Part shown: positions 1 to 8,617 of the stretch, piece after piece
Numbering within the stretch: the first letter of the stretch is position 1
Layout of the letters: the number at the start of each line of letters is the position of its first letter
Source of the DNA: Bradyrhizobium sp. AZCC 1721
GTDB taxonomy: Bacteria > Pseudomonadota > Alphaproteobacteria > Rhizobiales > Xanthobacteraceae
Assembly (NCBI RefSeq): GCF_036924715.1
Contig: NZ_JAZHSB010000001.1
Coordinates: 2,037,001 to 2,101,000, forward strand
Length of the DNA stretch: 64,000 nt
Reading direction: 5' to 3'
Notes under the pieces: model-generated
What the model saw: only the letters and a program-made list of their open reading frames with translations
Databases searched by the model: none
What the model was told of the DNA's origin: nothing
Made by a program: the position numbers and the translations under genes

Positions 1-331
1 CCGCTTCGATAACGCTCTTGCGGAAAATGCCGGGGACCCGTCCATCGATGTTGTGCACGACAAGTCTCGGCGTCCCAATGTCCTGCACGATATTCTTGAA
101 CAACCGCTCCACGGCCGCCGGTTCGCTCGCATCACAGGCGTATCGACGCACCCCATGCATTTCCTCAAGTGTCTCAAGAACCGCTTTTCCGGGATTCCTG
201 GCTGCCACAGCAACACGCATACCGTTCTTCGCGAACAGCCTCGCGCAACTTGAGCTGATGCCCGGACCGCCACCGATAATGAGTGCAACGTCCTGGACGG
301 AAGGTTGGGCGTCGCCCTTGGACTGAGACAT
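1..331 (-). CDS. SDR-family oxidoreductase, 5' part only (runs off the window)
   Basis: Only the N-terminal ~110 residues are in the window; the reading frame is open to base 1. It starts at ATG 331-329 with MSQSKGDAQPSVQDVALI. A glycine-rich nucleotide-binding motif (IGGGPGIS) follows a beta strand near residues 16-24. The usual NNAG position near residue 93 reads HNIDG instead, so it is a divergent, atypical SDR. In style it resembles the two atypical SDRs at 51272-52015 and 53842-54579. It is divergent from the TetR gene at 485 and shares its ~150-bp promoter region, so that TetR may control it. Substrate unknown. Confidence 0.75.
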   Translation of the reverse strand, partial: MSQSKGDAQPSVQDVALIIGGGPGISSSCARLFAKNGMRVAVAARNPGKAVLETLEEMHGVRRYACDASEPAAVERLFKNIVQDIGTPRLVVHNIDGRVPGIFRKSVIEA

Positions 332-461
332 GTCGCTTACTCGCGGTTTGGGAGCTGACAAAGTAGTGGTAACGGTCGTGTTATACCGCCTCAGGTCAGA
401 AGCGAAGCAATCATTAATTCTAAATCAGAACTATAGGTAGTTGCAATTAGCCCGACTGGGC

Positions 462-477
462 GGTACCTTTCAGTACC
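462..477. promoter_or_regulatory. Possible TetR operator (two GTACC half-sites)
   Basis: The sequence GGTACCTTTCAGTACC has two near-copies of GGTACC four bases apart. It ends 7 bases before the TetR start at 485, in the space between divergent genes. A similar pair is at 1253-1269. Autoregulation by the adjacent TetR is an inference. Confidence 0.4.
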
Positions 478-484
478 TTATCAC

Positions 485-1111
485 ATGTGGGACATGGACA
501 ATACTCGCGGCTCACAGAGTTCTATTCGCGATCGAATCCTGTCGGCTGCTTTCCAGTCGCTCAATGAAAACGGCTTTTTAGGCGCGAGCACCCTTGAAAT
601 CGCGACCAAGGCCCACGTGTCGAAACGCGAGCTCTACACATTGTTTTCGAGCAAGGACGAGATCCTCCTCGCCTGCATCGCCGAACGCGCAAGCGCGATC
701 AGCGGCAGCCTCTCGGAACTGCCCGCGCCCAGCACAGCGCGAGAACTCTTCGACGTACTCCGGGAATTGGGATTTCGGCTTCTCAAGGACGTCACTCGCG
801 CCGACGCTATCGCTGCGTTCAGATTCGCGATCGCGAGAAGCGATGATCTCCCGGAGGTCGCGCGCATTATCGACAGAAATGGCCGCCGTGCGAGCCGCGA
901 AGCGCTTGCGAAAGTGATCGACCACGCCGTTAGTCGCGGTCTCCTGAAACGCGCGGAGACGAAGCGGATGGTCCGGACCTATGTGGGGCTTTTGTGGTCC
1001 GATCTTCAGGTGGGGCTTCTTTTGGGAGTGCTCAAGCCTCCGGCCGAAGACGAAATGAAGCTCTTCTCCGAGCAGGCGGCGCGCGAGTTTCTTGCAATTT
1101 ACGGTACCTGA
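485..1111 (+). CDS. TetR/AcrR-family transcriptional regulator
   Basis: A 208-residue repressor. The N-terminal helix-turn-helix lies at about residues 15-60 (STLEIATKAHVSKRELYTLF, then SSKDEIL), the standard TetR DNA-binding fold. The rest is a helical ligand-binding and dimer domain of AefR/TetR_C type. ATG 485 gives the longest frame; ATG 494 (MDNTRG) is an alternative, and neither has a convincing Shine-Dalgarno sequence. It is divergent from the SDR at 331 and has a GGTACC-type repeat just upstream. The ligand is unknown; local targets are probably the SDR and the gene itself. Confidence 0.85.
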   Translation: MWDMDNTRGSQSSIRDRILSAAFQSLNENGFLGASTLEIATKAHVSKRELYTLFSSKDEILLACIAERASAISGSLSELPAPSTARELFDVLRELGFRLLKDVTRADAIAAFRFAIARSDDLPEVARIIDRNGRRASREALAKVIDHAVSRGLLKRAETKRMVRTYVGLLWSDLQVGLLLGVLKPPAEDEMKLFSEQAAREFLAIYGT

Positions 1112-1428
1112 ACCGATTATTTGAACGGACGGTCGCGCAAGCTCCGCAGTGCTACCCGTAAGCTTGGATGTGGCGCGGTCCTCGACAAATCCCAACCACG
1201 TAACAAACCAGTCAAACGCTGCAGTCTCGACGCTTCGCTCTTCGGCCTAGATCGTACCAATTGGGTACCATGACTGCTGATGCGGAGAGTCCAATGAATA
1301 ATCCGGGGGACGTGCCGCCGGCATGCAATCAACCGGGCTTCGGATCGAAGAATTCCTTTAGGAAGATTCTGGTTCAGTCCCAAGCTAAGGGTAAGTCGGC
1401 GATGACCTGCCGATCTGGGCAGGCTTGA
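1112..1428. other. Convergent intergenic region with a stray operator-like repeat
   Basis: No convincing gene lies between the TetR end and the KAS II end. It holds the GTACC repeat at 1253-1269. A 52-codon frame from ATG 1270 to TGA 1428 has no recognisable domain and no ribosome-binding site. Confidence 0.4.
1253..1269. promoter_or_regulatory. Second GTACC inverted repeat
   Basis: CGTACCAATTGGGTACC contains GTACC-N5-GGTAC, like the pair at 462-477 but with one more spacer base. It lies between two convergent genes, an odd place for an operator, and may be the remains of a lost promoter. Confidence 0.3.
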
Positions 1429-2691
1429 TCATTGCCAACGTCGAAAGATGACACTGGCGTTGACGCCCCCGAAGCCGAATCCATTCGAAATCGCGTGCTC
1501 CATCGTCATGCGCCTGGCCTCACGGGACACGAGGTCGACGCCATCAGCGGCCGCGTCGCCATTCTCGAGATTAAGAGTAGGCGGCGCGACCTGGTCGCGT
1601 AACGCGAGGATCGTGAAGATCGCTTCCGCTCCCCCGGCTGCGCCGAGCAGATGACCGGTCGCCGATTTGGTGGCGCTCACGGCAATTTTTCCGTCGCGGC
1701 CGAACACGGATTTGATCGCTTCCAGTTCGGAAACGTCGCCAACCGGCGTCGAAGTGGAATGGGCGTTGAGATGCTGGATATCACCGGGCTTGAGGCCGGC
1801 CTGCCGCAAGGCGCCTTCCATAGCGCGGCGCGCGCCGTCGCCGTCCTCGGGTCCCGACGTGATGTGGTAGGCGTCGGCAGTTGTGCCATAGCCGGCGATT
1901 TCGGCGATCGGTTGGGCGCCCCGGCGGAGCGCGTGTTCCAACTCTTCAATGACAAGGATACCGGCGCCTTCGCCCATGACGAAGCCGTCGCGGTCGCGCT
2001 CGAAGGGGCGGGACGCTCGCGCTGGCGTTTCGTTAAAGCCGGTCGAAAGGGCCCGGGCGGCGGCGAAGCCGCCGAGGCTCACGAGATCGATGCAGGCTTC
2101 CGAGCCACCGCAGATCGCAACGTCCGCTTCTCCGGTTCGAATGAGGCGTGCGGCGTCACCAATCGCCTGCACGCTCGCGGCGCAAGCGGTGACCGGCGTT
2201 GCGATGGGACCTTTGAAGCCGTAACGGATGGAGATATGACCGGCCGCGAGATTTGCCAGAAAGGACGGCACGGTGAACGGCGAAAGGCGCCTGACCCCGC
2301 GCTGATCGGTGGTGCGGACCGCCTCGACGATCGCCGGAAAGCCTCCGATGCCCGATGCGATCACGGTCGCCGTTCGCTCCAGCGAGTGTGCGTCGGGAGG
2401 AGTCCAAGCTGCCTCCGCAATGGCCTCGGCCGTGGCGGCCAGTGCGAACAGGATGAAGCGGTCCATCCTCCGCTGATCCTTGGCAGGAACAACCAGATCC
2501 GGATCGAAGCCGCCATCCGGATCGTCGGCCTTGGTCGGCACGATTCCAGCAACCCGCGCGGGAAGGGCAGCCGCCCATTCGGGAAGGGCAGCCAGCCCGG
2601 AACGGGCCGCGAGCAGGCGGGACCATGCCAACTCGCTGCCACAACCCAGCGGCGATACCAATCCCAAACCCGTAACGACGACGCGACGCAT
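1429..2691 (-). CDS. fabF: Beta-ketoacyl-ACP synthase II-like condensing enzyme
   Basis: A 420-residue KAS II-type thiolase-fold protein. The Cys-His-His triad is complete: Cys170 in VTACAASVQ, His311 in NAHSTSTPVGD and His347 in SATGHLLGAAGG; the C-terminal GFGFGGVNAS loop is typical of FabF. KAS II adds malonyl-ACP to an acyl chain in the cytosol. Start ATG 2691 has AAGG upstream. It is the last gene of a minus-strand set with the frameshifted SDR and the tautomerase. No acyl carrier protein or malonyltransferase is nearby, so it may be an extra paralogue for a special acyl group rather than the housekeeping FabF. Confidence 0.85.
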   Translation of the reverse strand: MRRVVVTGLGLVSPLGCGSELAWSRLLAARSGLAALPEWAAALPARVAGIVPTKADDPDGGFDPDLVVPAKDQRRMDRFILFALAATAEAIAEAAWTPPDAHSLERTATVIASGIGGFPAIVEAVRTTDQRGVRRLSPFTVPSFLANLAAGHISIRYGFKGPIATPVTACAASVQAIGDAARLIRTGEADVAICGGSEACIDLVSLGGFAAARALSTGFNETPARASRPFERDRDGFVMGEGAGILVIEELEHALRRGAQPIAEIAGYGTTADAYHITSGPEDGDGARRAMEGALRQAGLKPGDIQHLNAHSTSTPVGDVSELEAIKSVFGRDGKIAVSATKSATGHLLGAAGGAEAIFTILALRDQVAPPTLNLENGDAAADGVDLVSREARRMTMEHAISNGFGFGGVNASVIFRRWQ

Positions 2692-2775
2692 ATGAGGTTA
2701 CCTTCTTGCGTTGCCCACGAACATCGCGTCGTTCCGCCCGGTCGCGACTCTGGGTGGTTGCGATAACCGCGTTCG

Positions 2776-3580
2776 CTACCGCGCGCCTCCTGAATACCTC
2801 GCCGCCGGCCTACCCGACTGCATGAGCGCACGGCTCAATGCGATGCGAGCGTCTTCAAAGCCCGTCCAGAGCGATGCATTCTCCAACGAGGGAAAGCAGA
2901 TAAGCTCACCTTGGCCCAATGCCTGCAGGGCGGTGTCGACCAATTGCTCCGGGGACATGAATAGTTCGTTGGGGAAGGGAGCCGCAGTGAGACCGGATGC
3001 TTCAAAGAACTCGGTGCGAACCGGGCCGGGAAGCACCGCCTGAACAATGATGCCAGTCTTGGCAAGCTCCATCTGGAGCGAGCGCGTGAAATTCAAAACA
3101 TACGCCTTGGAGCCGGAATAACCTGCGCCGGAAGGCGTCGGCATGACCGCGATCATGGAGGCGATGTTGATGATCGTTCCGGAATTGCGGCGCAGGAATC
3201 CCGGTAGGACGGCCTGAGTCAGTCGCGTCAACGCCAGGACATTGATCTTGATCAGGTTCTCCAGCGCGTCCGCAGCTACTTTCGAGGCCCGCCCAAGCGC
3301 GCCGAGGCCGGCATTGTTGATCAGGACGTCGATTTCCTCACGGTTTGTTAACAGCGCCTCAATGCGCAACAGGTCCTTCGCGTCAGCGAGGTCGGCAGTG
3401 ACAATCTCGACCGCTCGGTTGGTCTTGACTTTGATTCTCTTGGCAATGTCCTCTAGTCGGTCTCGACGACGGGCGACGAGAATCAAGTCGTAGCCGCGTT
3501 CCCGCCATTCGTTCGGCATAAACGGCGCCGATCCCGGACGACGCACCGGTGACGACTGCAAAACGTTGAGGGTTGCTCAT
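2776..3580 (-). pseudogene. SDR-family oxidoreductase with a one-base frameshift
   Basis: A classical SDR split over two frames. The start at 3580 reads MSNPQRFAVVTGASSGIGAV (cofactor TGxxxGIG motif) up to AERMA; the body then continues in another frame as RGYDLILVARRRDRLEDI to the stop at 2776. Joining them needs removal of one G from the GGG run at about 3501-3503 (CCC on the + strand): ATGGCGGGAACGC should read ATGGCGGAACGC. The rest is intact, with NNAGLGALG and the active-site YSGSK. Without the correction only a frame lacking the cofactor motif remains. It may be a true pseudogene or a homopolymer sequencing error. It lies between the tautomerase and KAS II genes, probably in one operon. 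Confidence 0.8.
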
Positions 3581-3612
3581 CTCAATCTAAGCCTCCAACA
3601 ATCGGCATGGAT

Positions 3613-4053
3613 CTAGACCGGTTCTTGAATGGGATACGGCACAGGCTTGTTTTCTTCGAGCCAGCGCTTCTCATACTCGGAGTTTGGCGGTGGCGCGGGC
3701 ATGCCTTGAATCTGCCAGAGATCAAAAGGCGTCTCGTCGATATGGATTTCCCAATCCCTGCCGCGATCCTTGACGTAAGGCGCGATTGCCTTTTCCGCCC
3801 AGCCCATCCATTTGGCTTTTAGCTTCTTGGCGTCAGGCGGGAATGACCGCGCGATATGGTCTACCCAGATGCGAACGAAGTTGTGCGCCTCCTCGCCGCC
3901 CATGTAAAAGGACTCGGGCGCGACCTCTTGAAAAACGACGATGACGTAGAATTTCGGCAGCCCGCGATAAAGCTCGGTAATCCGCTGTGACAAGGCGCGC
4001 TTGTCATCAGCGGTGAAGGCGCCAACAGGATGATATATCTTCCAAAACGGCAT
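3613..4053 (-). CDS. Tautomerase-superfamily (cis-CaaD/MSAD-like) protein
   Basis: About 146 residues starting MPFWKIYHPVGAF. After removal of Met the catalytic Pro1 of tautomerases is exposed, and an AGAGG ribosome-binding site sits before ATG 4053; a longer frame to 4125 would bury that proline and is rejected. Length and Pro1 fit the double-length cis-3-chloroacrylic acid dehalogenase / tautomerase_3 group rather than the 62-residue 4-OT. Family members tautomerise or hydrate unsaturated acids. First gene of the minus-strand set with the SDR and KAS II; its promoter region contains the palindrome at 4090-4108, so it is probably repressed by the divergent TetR at 4180. Confidence 0.75.
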   Translation of the reverse strand: MPFWKIYHPVGAFTADDKRALSQRITELYRGLPKFYVIVVFQEVAPESFYMGGEEAHNFVRIWVDHIARSFPPDAKKLKAKWMGWAEKAIAPYVKDRGRDWEIHIDETPFDLWQIQGMPAPPPNSEYEKRWLEENKPVPYPIQEPV

Positions 4054-4089
4054 TTTTCCTCTTAATTCGGCGTCTCTCTGCGCGTCATC

Positions 4090-4108
4090 AATGATGATAA
4101 TCATCATT
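4090..4108. promoter_or_regulatory. TetR operator palindrome (TGATGAT/ATCATCA class)
   Basis: AATGATGATAATCATCATT is a perfect 19-bp palindrome around one central base. It lies between the divergent tautomerase operon (4053) and TetR gene (4180). Near copies occur at 9603-9620 and 60170-60188. Binding by the TetR at 4180 is inferred. Confidence 0.7.
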
Positions 4109-4130
4109 ATTAACGCTGTTGTCAACCCTT

Positions 4131-4149
4131 AATGATGATGTATATCATT
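4131..4149. promoter_or_regulatory. Degenerate second copy of the TGATGAT-type operator
   Basis: AATGATGATGTATATCATT keeps the AATGAT...ATCATT ends and half of the core. It is 31 bases upstream of the GTG start chosen for TetR, close to where its promoter should be. Confidence 0.45.
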
Positions 4150-4179
4150 GTTGCTGATTGGTGGTTCGGAGAATTGATC

Positions 4180-4782
4180 GTGCGGATTACAGAGAACCAG
4201 GCCCAGAAGAATCGGCAAAGGGTTGTCGCGAAGGCCTCGCGGCTTTTTCGCGAGGCTGGTTTCGATGGCATTTCGGTAAACGACCTGATGAGGGCCGCGG
4301 GATTCACGCATGGCGGCTTCTATAATCACTTTGAATCGAAAGGCGCGTTAGCAGGCGAGGCACTCGATCACGCATTCCGACAGATGGATGACGTGCGGGA
4401 ACGAATGCCGACCCTGGACGAATTCGTTACGTCGTATCTTTCGGAGGAGGCCCGCAACGCGCCCGGCTCGACATGTCCGGCGGCTGCACTGGCAGGCGAG
4501 GTCGCGCGACAGCCGGATGCCATCAAAAGCGTTTTCGCCGATGGCGTTGAGCGAATGATCTTGTCGGTTGAAAATCTGTTGCCCAAGACGCCATACGCGC
4601 GTGATGAGGCGGTCGATGTGGTTTGTCGTATGCTCGGGGCGTTGGTTCTGGCCAGAGCGATGCCGGCGTCGAGCAGCCTTGGCCGTGAATTGCTCGCGAA
4701 CGCAACAGAGCGGTGCCGGAAAAGCGCAGTGACTTCAAACAAGCCGCGGCGGGGCGGGAGCGGTCCGAGAGGTCAGGGCTGA
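4180..4782 (+). CDS. TetR-family transcriptional regulator
   Basis: A 200-residue TetR. GTG 4180 (RITENQAQKNRQRV) is chosen because GGAGAA lies 7 bases upstream; the longer frame from ATG 4132 would start inside the operator. The helix-turn-helix runs GISVNDLMRAAGFTHGGFYN, followed by HFESKGALAGEAL. The recognition helix THGGFY is nearly the same as in the TetRs at 36396 and 60225. A conserved cysteine (STCPAAALAGEVAR) sits in the ligand domain. It probably controls itself, the divergent tautomerase operon and perhaps FadD downstream. Confidence 0.85.
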   Translation: MRITENQAQKNRQRVVAKASRLFREAGFDGISVNDLMRAAGFTHGGFYNHFESKGALAGEALDHAFRQMDDVRERMPTLDEFVTSYLSEEARNAPGSTCPAAALAGEVARQPDAIKSVFADGVERMILSVENLLPKTPYARDEAVDVVCRMLGALVLARAMPASSSLGRELLANATERCRKSAVTSNKPRRGGSGPRGQG

Positions 4783-4924
4783 CGCTTCAGTGTGGGGCGC
4801 TCAATCTGCAGGCTTGGTTGTGCTGCTCGCCATGAGTTCTCTCCGTCCAGGCTGCATTGGGCCGTCCTGGCAGGGAACAATCGAACGAGACCGCAAGAGC
4901 GGCTTTTCTGCAGGGGGAAATATC

Positions 4925-6616
4925 GTGAAGCGCTTTTGGCTACAGCAGTATCCGGAGGGAGTTCCCGCCGATATCGATGTCAACCAGTATTCTTCGTTGA
5001 TCGAACTATTCGAAGAAAGCTTTACGACGTTTGCGGATCGCAAAGCTGCGATCTGCATGGACAAGGCGATCACCTACGACCAGCTTGACAAGATGTCAGC
5101 CGGTATCGGCGCTTACCTGCAAAGCAGGGGTCTCGCGAAGGGCGCCCGGGTTGCGATCATGATGCCAAACGTTCTGCAAAACCCTGTCGCGGTAGCTGCT
5201 GCCTTGCGTGCAGGTTACACGGTTGTGAACGTCAATCCTCTTTATACTCCGCGAGAACTCGAGCATCAGCTCAACGATTCTGGCGCAGAGGCCATTGTTA
5301 TTTTGGAAAATTTTGCGACGACCCAGGAAAAGGTGCTGCCGCACACGAGCATCAAGCACATAATCGTCGGCACGATGGGAGATCTACTTGGTCTCAAGGG
5401 CGTTTTCGTCAATTTTATTGTGCGCAAGGTCAAGAAAATGGTCCCTGCGTATTCGCTGCCAGGCGCAATCTCATTCAAGGATGCGTTGTCAGCCGGCCGC
5501 AAGATGAAGCTGGACAAGCCGAATATTGGTCCGGACGATGTTGCGTTTCTACAGTATACCGGCGGCACCACGGGTGTCTCGAAAGGTGCAACGTTGCTCC
5601 ACCGTAATATGGTGGCCAACGTGCTTCAAATTGTTGCGTGGACCAATCCCGCGTTGCGCAAGCCGCCACTGGTCGAACCCTTCCTGACAGTCTGCGCGCT
5701 ACCACTCTATCACATCTTCGCGCTCACGGCCTGTTTCCTGTTTTCCGTGCGAGTAGGCGGCACCAACCTTCTGATCGTAAATCCGCGCGATATTCCAGGA
5801 TTCATCAAGGAGCTTCGAAAGCACAAGGTCCATAGTTTCCCGGCCGTCAACACGTTGTTCAATGGTCTTCTGCACCATCCCGACTTCAAGAAGGTGGATT
5901 TTTCGGAATTGAAGATTGCGATCGGTGGCGGGATGGCGACCCAAAAGACCGTTGCAGACAAATGGCTCGCGGCGACCGGATGTGTCCTTTCCGAAGGCTA
6001 CGGCCTCTCTGAGACAGCTCCGACTTTAACGGTGACACCGCCAAATCTTGCAGAGTTCTCCGGGACCATCGGACTGCCTGTCCCATCAACTTATATTTCT
6101 ATCCGTGATGATGATGGCAGGGAAGTGCCATTCGGCGAAGCCGGCGAGATTTGCGGCAAGGGGCCGCAGGTGATGGCCGGTTACTGGAACAGGCCTGACG
6201 AAACCGCCCGGGTGATGACAAGCGACGGTTTCTTCCGGACAGGTGATATAGGCGTGATGTTGCCGGACGGCTTTACCAAGATCGTGGATCGTAAGAAGGA
6301 CATGATCATTGTCTCCGGCTTCAACGTCTATCCAAACGAAGTCGAAGAGGTGATCGCCAGCCATCCGGGAGTCCTGGAATGCGCCGCGATCGGCGTCCCC
6401 GATCCGAAATCCATCGAAGCGGTCAAGGTATTCGTAGTTCGCCTCGACCCGAATCTGGGAGCTCAGGACATTATTGCTTTCGCCAAGACACAATTGACTC
6501 CATACAAGGTGCCGAAGCACGTTGAGTTTAGGTCTGAGCTGCCGAAGAGCAACGTCGGAAAAATTCTGCGCCGAGAACTGAGGAATGAAACTCTAAATGC
6601 CACAGCAACTGTTTGA
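4925..6616 (+). CDS. fadD: Long-chain fatty-acid--CoA ligase (FadD-like)
   Basis: A 563-residue ATP-dependent acyl-CoA synthetase that forms acyl-AMP and then acyl-CoA, probably at the inner membrane. GTG 4925 is chosen because a purine-rich AGGGGGA lies 8-14 bases upstream and the N-terminus then reads VKRFWLQQYPEGVPADID, like E. coli FadD. The P-loop YTGGTTGVSKGA lies near residue 210, EGYGLSETAP near 350, and FRTGDIGV and the hinge DRKKDMIIVSGFNVYPNEVE follow; the C-terminal PKSNVGKILRREL lysine is present. It follows TetR by ~140 bp in the same direction and supplies CoA esters for beta-oxidation genes elsewhere in the window. Confidence 0.88.
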   Translation: MKRFWLQQYPEGVPADIDVNQYSSLIELFEESFTTFADRKAAICMDKAITYDQLDKMSAGIGAYLQSRGLAKGARVAIMMPNVLQNPVAVAAALRAGYTVVNVNPLYTPRELEHQLNDSGAEAIVILENFATTQEKVLPHTSIKHIIVGTMGDLLGLKGVFVNFIVRKVKKMVPAYSLPGAISFKDALSAGRKMKLDKPNIGPDDVAFLQYTGGTTGVSKGATLLHRNMVANVLQIVAWTNPALRKPPLVEPFLTVCALPLYHIFALTACFLFSVRVGGTNLLIVNPRDIPGFIKELRKHKVHSFPAVNTLFNGLLHHPDFKKVDFSELKIAIGGGMATQKTVADKWLAATGCVLSEGYGLSETAPTLTVTPPNLAEFSGTIGLPVPSTYISIRDDDGREVPFGEAGEICGKGPQVMAGYWNRPDETARVMTSDGFFRTGDIGVMLPDGFTKIVDRKKDMIIVSGFNVYPNEVEEVIASHPGVLECAAIGVPDPKSIEAVKVFVVRLDPNLGAQDIIAFAKTQLTPYKVPKHVEFRSELPKSNVGKILRRELRNETLNATATV

Positions 6617-7086
6617 TTTGTAAAATCACAAAGCCGATCCGGACTGCGGCGACGATCTGTTCGGCTATAACATCATCATCATCAAGTGTCTGGGCACCGG
6701 CCCAGGCAAGCCAGCGCGCGGCCGCTAGGCAGACAGGCCTGCTGAGACCCTAACCGGCATATGCAAGCACACAAGCCGAAGCGAACACCGGCTGCGATCA
6801 CACGAGCAATCGATAGCGGGGAGGGAGCAATTTCCTGTTGGGATGCCCCTGTCGGCACCCTCACGATAGCCTCAAACGTCAACCCAATCAGACGACCGCG
6901 GGACTGCTGTCCTTCCCGCCGGTGTTCTCGGCCAAAGTACCAAATCAGAATGAACCCCGGTGCAGTCCGGCCATCAGAAATTTGGTATTCTAGGATCCGG
7001 GCGAGGGGAGTTCCAATCCAAATTATATTGACTATATATCCGCAAGGCAGTGGGCCGGTGTTGCGGCAAGGTAGGGTGGGCCTGGA
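6617..7086. other. Intergenic region upstream of HxlR with inverted repeats
   Basis: No supportable gene in 470 bp. It holds a run of ATC triplets (about 6670-6684), an inverted repeat with arms TACCAAAT (6938-6945) and ATTTGGTA (6980-6987), and an AT-rich palindrome TATATTGACTATATA near 7025 upstream of HxlR. The last could be an HxlR operator. A 176-codon antisense frame has no recognisable domain. Confidence 0.4.
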
Positions 7087-7521
7087 ATGGCAAAGAACAG
7101 TCTTGATGCGTCTTGTCCTGTAGCGCGAACGCTCGACATTGTGGGCGCGCGCTGGACGTTGCTGATTATCCGTGACCTTCTCCCAGGCACCATGCGATTT
7201 CAGGACCTTCAAGAGCGTCTGCCTGGCATGGCGCCTAATGTCCTTTCTGATCGTCTAAAAACACTTGAGGCACACGGCCTTGTACGTCGCGAATTCTACA
7301 GCGACCATCCCCCGCGAGCCGCCTATACCCTTACCGACCCTGGCCGTGAGCTCGGCGTCATCGTTCTGGCTCTGGGCCGATGGGGCATCCGGCACCTCGG
7401 CGGCAGGTTGAATCGCGGCCTCCGGCACGACGAGGCTTTCCGGCACCTGCAACAAGCAGCCGACGCTATCGCCCGCCGGCCGGTTCAGCGGGCAAAATCC
7501 GGTGCCAAAGCCGTTTCCTGA
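7087..7521 (+). CDS. HxlR-family transcriptional regulator
   Basis: A 144-residue winged-helix regulator. It opens with the family signature CPVARTLDIVGARWTLLIIR, including the conserved cysteine near residue 11 that senses electrophiles in some members. The DNA-binding part (FQDLQERLPGMAPNVLSDRL) and wing (EFYSDHPPRAAYTLTDPGRE) follow. It is convergent with the NmrA-like reductase at 7534-8517 (stops 12 bp apart). HxlR proteins often control such quinone or aldehyde reductases, so a link is likely. Confidence 0.88.
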   Translation: MAKNSLDASCPVARTLDIVGARWTLLIIRDLLPGTMRFQDLQERLPGMAPNVLSDRLKTLEAHGLVRREFYSDHPPRAAYTLTDPGRELGVIVLALGRWGIRHLGGRLNRGLRHDEAFRHLQQAADAIARRPVQRAKSGAKAVS

Positions 7522-7533
7522 ACTGTCGCATGA

Positions 7534-8517
7534 TCATGCGGCCTCCAGCGCTTTGCGAATACGCGGAGATTGTTCGAGGGCCCATCGGACGACCTTGGGG
7601 GCACGCCCAAGTAAACTTTCAAGCTCATCGTTGACAACATCATAACGTCCGCCTGCGACCAGGCGGGTGATGGTTCCCAAGTGGTCTGCAATATGCGGAC
7701 TGCGCGACGCGATGGCACTATTGATGTACGTCTCGATCCAGGCATCCAGGTCTTGGGGCACATACGAGATACGTCGTCCCAGCGCAGCGCCGTAATCCTC
7801 GGCAAACCCATGCATGTCCTTCAACTCCGGTCCGGTGAGGTCATACGACCTCGATATATGCGCCGAGGGGGCGATCAGGACCTTCGTGCAGACCTCCGCA
7901 ACATCATAGGCGGCGATTGGCGCGATCTTCTGCGTGCCAAAAGGCAGGTGGAGTTCGCCCGCACCAAGCAACTGCTTTAGCGGAAACCAGGAAAGGATCG
8001 GATTCTCGACGAACATGGTCGCCCGTATATTGACGACCGGCAGGCCGGACCACTGTAGCGCCTGCTCCGATGCCCAATGGGCTCTCTGTTGCGGTGACCA
8101 TTCGGCGACAAATCCTCCGAGCCAGCCGAGTCGCGCCTCGCGCGCGCCGGTCATTTTATCGAACGTCATGTAGGACTGCTCGAATTCCGAAATGTTCACG
8201 AAGACCTCAATGTCCCCTTGCGCGCGCGCAGCGGCGGCCATCAGAATGCTCGCGTCGGTATAGTACGGGTTCAAACTCATGCTGAAGTAGATCCGGCGAC
8301 AACCCTTCAGGGCGGCGGCGACATCTGCGACGTTGAGTAGATCTCCGACGAATACTTCGGCTCCGATCTGTCGAAGCGCCTCCGCCCGCTCGTCGTCTCG
8401 CCTCACGAAGGCACGCACCGGATATCGCTGCTCCAGTAGCATGTTGATCATCGTCTTGCTTACGGAGCCGACTTCGCCGCCGGCTCCAGTGATCAAAATG
8501 GGATTCCGTTTCGACAT
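7534..8517 (-). CDS. NmrA-like NAD(P)-binding oxidoreductase
   Basis: A 327-residue extended (atypical) SDR of the NmrA/HSCARG group. The N-terminal Rossmann motif GAGGEVGSVSKTMINMLL follows NPILIT; RAFVRRDDERAEAL is the second strand where NADPH specificity is set. It lacks the classical YxxxK active site, as NmrA-like proteins often do. Members act as NAD(P)H quinone reductases or redox sensors in the cytosol. The protein at 33586-34503 is a clear paralogue (shared layout LITGAxGxVG, VFVNISE/AFVNISQ, a WSG-PVV segment). Substrate unknown. Confidence 0.82.
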   Translation of the reverse strand: MSKRNPILITGAGGEVGSVSKTMINMLLEQRYPVRAFVRRDDERAEALRQIGAEVFVGDLLNVADVAAALKGCRRIYFSMSLNPYYTDASILMAAAARAQGDIEVFVNISEFEQSYMTFDKMTGAREARLGWLGGFVAEWSPQQRAHWASEQALQWSGLPVVNIRATMFVENPILSWFPLKQLLGAGELHLPFGTQKIAPIAAYDVAEVCTKVLIAPSAHISRSYDLTGPELKDMHGFAEDYGAALGRRISYVPQDLDAWIETYINSAIASRSPHIADHLGTITRLVAGGRYDVVNDELESLLGRAPKVVRWALEQSPRIRKALEAA

Positions 8518-8617
8518 CGAAGTGTCCTTTTCAGCTGGGCGACCGGGTGGGTGTTCGTTGAAGCGAAGCCGGTTCGCGCCATCGAGGTACGGGCGACCAT
8601 TCGCTCTCAGAGACCGC

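Noticed and set aside
1270..1428. 52-codon + frame after the second GTACC repeat
   Set aside because: No ribosome-binding site and no recognisable protein.
1429..4053. KAS II / SDR / tautomerase as a polyketide or fatty-acid synthesis cluster
   Set aside because: No acyl carrier protein, acyltransferase or phosphopantetheinyl transferase nearby, and the SDR is broken.
6669..6684. Run of ATC triplets resembling the TGATGAT operator
   Set aside because: A simple direct repeat with no inverted symmetry.
6682..7212. 176-codon minus frame upstream of HxlR
   Set aside because: No motif, and it overlaps the HxlR start region.
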